DNA from: Methanopyrus sp. SNP6
GTDB lineage: Archaea > JAADCQ01 > Methanopyri > Methanopyrales > Methanopyraceae
DNA length: 64,000 nt
Assembly: GCF_002201895.1 (NCBI RefSeq)
Contig: NZ_CP019436.1
Coordinates: 992,001 to 1,056,000 of the forward strand
Direction of reading: 5' to 3'
The position numbers and the translations under genes are program-made. Within the stretch, counting starts at the first letter, position 1, and each line of letters begins with the position of its first letter. Below, piece by piece: positions 61,110 to 64,000 of the stretch. The notes beneath the pieces were generated by a model. The model saw nothing but the letters and a program-made list of their open reading frames with translations, did no database searches and was not told where the DNA came from.

Positions 61110-62114
61110 TTAGGCGAGGTACCCCGCTATCGGCGAGGCCAGCATCGTCAGCAGCTGGTCCAGAGCCTTGACCACTGGCGCCACGATCTGCGCTGCGGTC
61201 GCTACGCCCTTGTCGGCCAAGTGTCCCAGCACCGTACTTACAGTCGGTAGCGCTAGGCCGATCGCGCTGGCCACTGATACCTCGGCCGTACCTCCTAGCC
61301 CTAGATCTTCCGCGATGTCTACGATTAAGTCACTGAACGGGCTGCCCACCATGTACAGCAGCGGCGCTACCACCGCGCCCGCCATAGTGCCCACGTCGAG
61401 CATCGACAGCGTGTTCGGCATCACGTTGTGGTCTAGACCCCAACCCGCCAGCAGGTCGGTTGCCAGCACCATCGCCGGTAGAACGGCGCCTACGTCGTTC
61501 TCAGCGAACTCCCTGAGTCCTAGGTCGTCCAGGAAGTTCTGTAGGTCCGTCTTGTAGCCTAGCATGTCGCTGAGCGGGTATCCCATGAACGGGTCCAGTA
61601 GCATCAGCGCTGGCACCGCTAGCAGTAGGTCCTTGACCACGGCTCCTGCCAAGTGTGTCGGGATTACCGGTTTCGGAGCTACTACGGTCACCTCGACGCT
61701 CTGCGTGGCAGTTCCACCGGTGATCCCGTACTGCGGTAGGTCCGGGAACTTCGCGGTCACGGTGATCGTGTGCTTACCTTCGGTTAGTTTCAGGGTCGCG
61801 CTCACGGTCCGGGTGTCTCCGAGCTTGTACGGCGGGTTGATCGTCTTCGTGTCGACTACCTGCCCGTCGACCGCGAACGTCACCGTGGTTGGAGTGCGCT
61901 TGATCGTGTACGGGTAGTTACCAGTCCATGTGATTGTGGCCGTCACGGTTACATCGGCGGTCGTCTGATTCCTCTCCAGCTGCACTTGAGTTGGCGCCTC
62001 TACGGACTGGATTTGCGGCTTGATGGTGTACTTACCTGGGTAGGCTTTGGCTTCGGCGCCGCCTACTAGGGCGACGGCCAGCGCCACGGCCAGCGCCAGA
62101 AGCACACGTTTCAC
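61110..62114 (-). CDS. Secreted surface protein with Ig-like domain and hydrophobic C-terminal half
   Basis: 334 aa. Strong signal peptide (RVLLALAVALAVALVGGAEA), then a Thr/Val-rich Ig/CARDB-like domain (residues 30-150: TVTATITWTGNYPYTI, TVTFAVDGQVVDTK, EGKHTITVTAKF), then a helical, alanine-rich half with hydrophobic stretches (LLLAVPALMLLDPFMGYPLS). No family named. GTG start with GGGGGTG upstream and a strong TATA box, suggesting high expression. Confidence 0.8.
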   Translation of the reverse strand: MKRVLLALAVALAVALVGGAEAKAYPGKYTIKPQIQSVEAPTQVQLERNQTTADVTVTATITWTGNYPYTIKRTPTTVTFAVDGQVVDTKTINPPYKLGDTRTVSATLKLTEGKHTITVTAKFPDLPQYGITGGTATQSVEVTVVAPKPVIPTHLAGAVVKDLLLAVPALMLLDPFMGYPLSDMLGYKTDLQNFLDDLGLREFAENDVGAVLPAMVLATDLLAGWGLDHNVMPNTLSMLDVGTMAGAVVAPLLYMVGSPFSDLIVDIAEDLGLGGTAEVSVASAIGLALPTVSTVLGHLADKGVATAAQIVAPVVKALDQLLTMLASPIAGYLA

Positions 62115-62148
62115 GGCGGTTTCACCCCCGCCACCGGTGTGAACGGGA

Positions 62149-62160
62149 CGTTATATTACC
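62149..62160 (-). promoter_or_regulatory. TATA box of the secreted-protein gene
   Basis: On the minus strand GGTAATATAACG is preceded by AAAAAGG, a BRE/TATA arrangement, 35-46 nt before GTG 62114. It lies between this gene and ilvC, which end and begin in tandem. Confidence 0.55.
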
Positions 62161-62184
62161 TTTTTGGGAATTTCCGATATAGAC

Positions 62185-63168
62185 TTAGTCCTCAAACCCC
62201 ATCATCTTCCTCAATCGCTCACCTACCTTCTCTATTTCGTGGTTCTCTATCTTCTCCCGGAGACGCTTCATGACGATACGACCGGACTCGTTTTCGAGCG
62301 TCCACTCGCGGGCGAATTCGCCACTCTGGATTTCCTCCAGCACCTTCCGCATCTCACCCTTGTCGATGATCCGTTTACCTCTGGTGAGCCCGCCGTATTC
62401 GGCGGTGTTGGAGACGTTATCGAGCATTCCACTGAGGCCTTTCTCGTAGATCAGGTCGACGATGAGCTTCAGCTCGTGTAACGTCTCGAAGTAGGCGACC
62501 TCGGGTTGGTAACCCGCTTCGACCAGGGTCTCGAACGCGTAGAGGATCATGTACAGGACTCCGCCGACGAGATCTACCTGCTCGCCGAAGAGGTCGGTCT
62601 CCACCTCCTCCCGGAACGTCGTCTTGATCACGCCGGCGCGGGTGAACCCCATCGCCTTGGCCATTGCGAGGGCTAGGTCCATCGCCTCACCGGTGTAGTC
62701 TTGATGTACTGCTACTAGGGCCGGAGTGCCGAACCCCTCGGTGTACAGCTTGCGTACCATATGTCCCGGCCCTTTCGGGGCCACCAGGATAACATCGACG
62801 TACTCCGGAGGCTCGATGAGACCGTAGTGGATGTTGTAGGCGTGGCTGAAGCTGAGCACGTTCCCCTTCTCCATGTTGTCATGGATGTGCTCGCGGTAAA
62901 CCTGCGGCTGTACCTCATCGGGTATCAGTATGTGAACCACGTCGCCTGCCTCGGCGGCTTCCGAGATCGGTAGCACTTCGAAACCGTCCTTCTTGGCTCG
63001 CTCCCAAGACGGTCCTCCCTCACGTACGCCGATGATAATGTCTATACCGGAGTCTCGGAGGTTCTTCGCTTGGGCCTTACCCTGCGACCCGTATCCGATC
63101 ACAGCAACCGTTTTGTCCTCGAGGGGTTCGAGAGAGGCGTCCTCATCGCCGTAGATCTTGGCCACCAT
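62185..63168 (-). CDS. ilvC: Ketol-acid reductoisomerase
   Basis: 327 aa, class I length. NADP-binding [15 protein letters not shown] near residue 24, the HGLI... and [10 protein letters not shown] segments, and the metal-site motifs [15 protein letters not shown] and [16 protein letters not shown]. Second step of valine/isoleucine synthesis. ATG start with GAGGGGG upstream. Follows rpl14e by 9 nt on the same strand. Confidence 0.97.
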   Translation of the reverse strand: MVAKIYGDEDASLEPLEDKTVAVIGYGSQGKAQAKNLRDSGIDIIIGVREGGPSWERAKKDGFEVLPISEAAEAGDVVHILIPDEVQPQVYREHIHDNMEKGNVLSFSHAYNIHYGLIEPPEYVDVILVAPKGPGHMVRKLYTEGFGTPALVAVHQDYTGEAMDLALAMAKAMGFTRAGVIKTTFREEVETDLFGEQVDLVGGVLYMILYAFETLVEAGYQPEVAYFETLHELKLIVDLIYEKGLSGMLDNVSNTAEYGGLTRGKRIIDKGEMRKVLEEIQSGEFAREWTLENESGRIVMKRLREKIENHEIEKVGERLRKMMGFED

Positions 63169-63177
63169 ATGGCCCCC

Positions 63178-63462
63178 TCACGATCCACTCACTATGCCTT
63201 CCTTCATGATGTCCAGGAGGCCGGCTTCATCCAGCGCTTCCTTGACCTCCTCGTCGGACGCGCCCCGGTCGATGTCGACTTTCTCTGGTGTCGGTTCCAG
63301 GTGCTTGATGTTACAGCGGCGACGCTTGACACCTGTCACGTCCTTAGGTCCTGTGATAATCACGAAATTCTCATCAACGATGTCCACTACGACGCAGTAC
63401 CTGCCCGCCTCTCTACCCGCAGTTTTCACGCAGATCCTTCCCACCTCGATCGGCGCCGGCAC
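63178..63462 (-). CDS. rpl14e: Ribosomal protein eL14
   Basis: About 94 aa. The family N-terminus [20 protein letters not shown] and the [19 protein letters not shown] segment are clear. GTG 63462 is chosen because GGGGTGAT ends 4 nt before it and homologues start a few residues before IEVGR; GTG 63471 is a near alternative. The longer minus-strand frame extending to 63783 is not plausible. Confidence 0.93.
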   Translation of the reverse strand: MPAPIEVGRICVKTAGREAGRYCVVVDIVDENFVIITGPKDVTGVKRRRCNIKHLEPTPEKVDIDRGASDEEVKEALDEAGLLDIMKEGIVSGS

Positions 63463-63488
63463 GCAGATCACCCCGGGGAGTTCGTCGA
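63463..63488. promoter_or_regulatory. Back-to-back SD block between divergent starts
   Basis: Between GTG 63462 (minus) and TTG 63489 (plus): CCCC (63471-63474) directly joined to GGGGAG (63475-63480), each 8 nt from its start codon. Confidence 0.6.
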
Positions 63489-64000
63489 TTGGCGACAGTA
63501 GTAATGAAGATGCTGATCGCGGTCGCCTTAATCGCCGGCTTAACAATATTATCCTTGTGCGGATACGAATCGGTCGCAAAAGCTCCCACGTGGAAGGACG
63601 CAGAGCGCGCCTTGTATCACTACGGCTTATGCTTGGTACTGTCAGCGTGTTCGATTCGGCGGGTTCCAGGGTACTCGTCCGTGAACATCCTACTACATGG
63701 GTACTCCGGGACGTCTCCTTCTCCGGTTCCACTTCGGTGGTGGCTCGCATGGCAGACGGCCAAAATAGTAGGCCTCTCCACACTGCTTTCCGGGTTTCCA
63801 GCCCTGGAGGTGTTGAGATGGGTACTCTCCGGCGATCCGAGCCGATGGGTGCTCGCCGCGGCGGTACTGTTCGGGCCTGTTTTTAAGGTCCGAGTGTTCA
63901 TGAGTGTGATGTCTCAATTAGCCGTTACCATACTTGACGTCTCCGAGTATCGAGTCGACAAGAGACTCCTACAGTCCGCCTTGGTTTCTCACGGACTACG
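63489..64000 (+). CDS. Partial membrane protein running off the window
   Basis: A frame open from at least 63489 to the edge with no stop (about 170 codons). Product starts [16 protein letters not shown] and holds hydrophobic stretches ([53 protein letters not shown]). TTG 63489 has GGGGAG 8 nt upstream; ATG 63504 is also possible. Family unknown. Truncated by the window, not by mutation. Confidence 0.65.
   Translation, partial: MATVVMKMLIAVALIAGLTILSLCGYESVAKAPTWKDAERALYHYGLCLVLSACSIRRVPGYSSVNILLHGYSGTSPSPVPLRWWLAWQTAKIVGLSTLLSGFPALEVLRWVLSGDPSRWVLAAAVLFGPVFKVRVFMSVMSQLAVTILDVSEYRVDKRLLQSALVSHGL

Noticed and set aside
63472-63783. Extension of the L14e frame to 201 aa
   Set aside because: The extra N-terminus is Arg/Ser/Thr-rich, absent from L14e, and lies opposite the divergent membrane-protein frame.

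Overview
The window looks like a chromosome segment of a hyperthermophilic methanogen, almost certainly Methanopyrus kandleri or a very close relative. Sequence evidence: a GC-rich, gene-dense genome with strong GGGG-type Shine-Dalgarno (SD) motifs and many GTG and TTG starts; methanogen-only genes (two methanogenesis marker proteins, a formyltransferase paralogue, F420-dependent sulfite reductase, a thiol:fumarate reductase-type flavoprotein, MptD); and archaeal information-processing genes (SecE-Spt5-L11-L1-L10, L14e, Trm56, PheT). I see no rRNA, tRNA, CRISPR array, insertion sequence or prophage. The species name is an inference from gene content.

Layout. 0-6 kb: phosphodiesterase, NSUN RNA methyltransferase, a flippase-like membrane protein, then two unusual beta-helix proteins (a long coiled-coil/bactofilin-like protein, and a KH/hexapeptide fusion) facing each other. 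6-10.7 kb (minus): isoprenoid operon ipk-fni-RNase J-idsA plus DUF2118. 10.8-24.4 kb: thiI, CBS and FIST sensor-type proteins, leuD-leuB-trpB, mptD, a TmcAL-like nucleotidyltransferase, a radical SAM enzyme, the purC-purS-purQ block and a second FIST protein. 24.5-30.7 kb: DUF2117, methanogenesis markers 2 and 3, a B12/radical SAM enzyme and tyrA, closely packed. 30.8-33.9 kb: an apparent sulfite-response cassette (fsr, a divergent TrmB-type regulator and a small siroheme reductase). 33.8-46.6 kb: envelope proteins, Trm56, an M50 protease, SAM hydrolase, NAD(P)HX repair enzyme, an ATPase/HypB-like GTPase/Fe-S trio, a DUF89 phosphatase, an M50-like protein without its zinc site, YjbQ and MscS. 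46.7-49.7 kb: Ftr paralogue, PfkB kinase, queE/queD. 49.9-58.1 kb: pheT-ftsZ-secE-spt5-rpl11-rpl1-rpl10-THEP1-tfrA. 58-64 kb: adenine deaminase, a GT-C-like membrane protein, an abundant-looking secreted protein, ilvC, rpl14e and a membrane protein running off the right edge.

Three cross-cutting patterns stand out. (1) Three genes (NSUN, DUF2117, THEP1) have no ATG, GTG or TTG at the place where the protein must start, but have a strong SD 8-9 nt before an in-frame ATC, ATC and CTG respectively. (2) Five divergent gene pairs have start codons only 12-26 nt apart, and the gap is essentially two abutting SD motifs (CCCC next to GGGG), so neither gene has room for its own promoter between them. 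(3) Two beta-helix proteins with cytoskeleton-like or scaffold-like architectures sit end to end at 3.2-6.1 kb, one with a sharp A-rich block in its gene. These are the best candidates for undescribed biology here.
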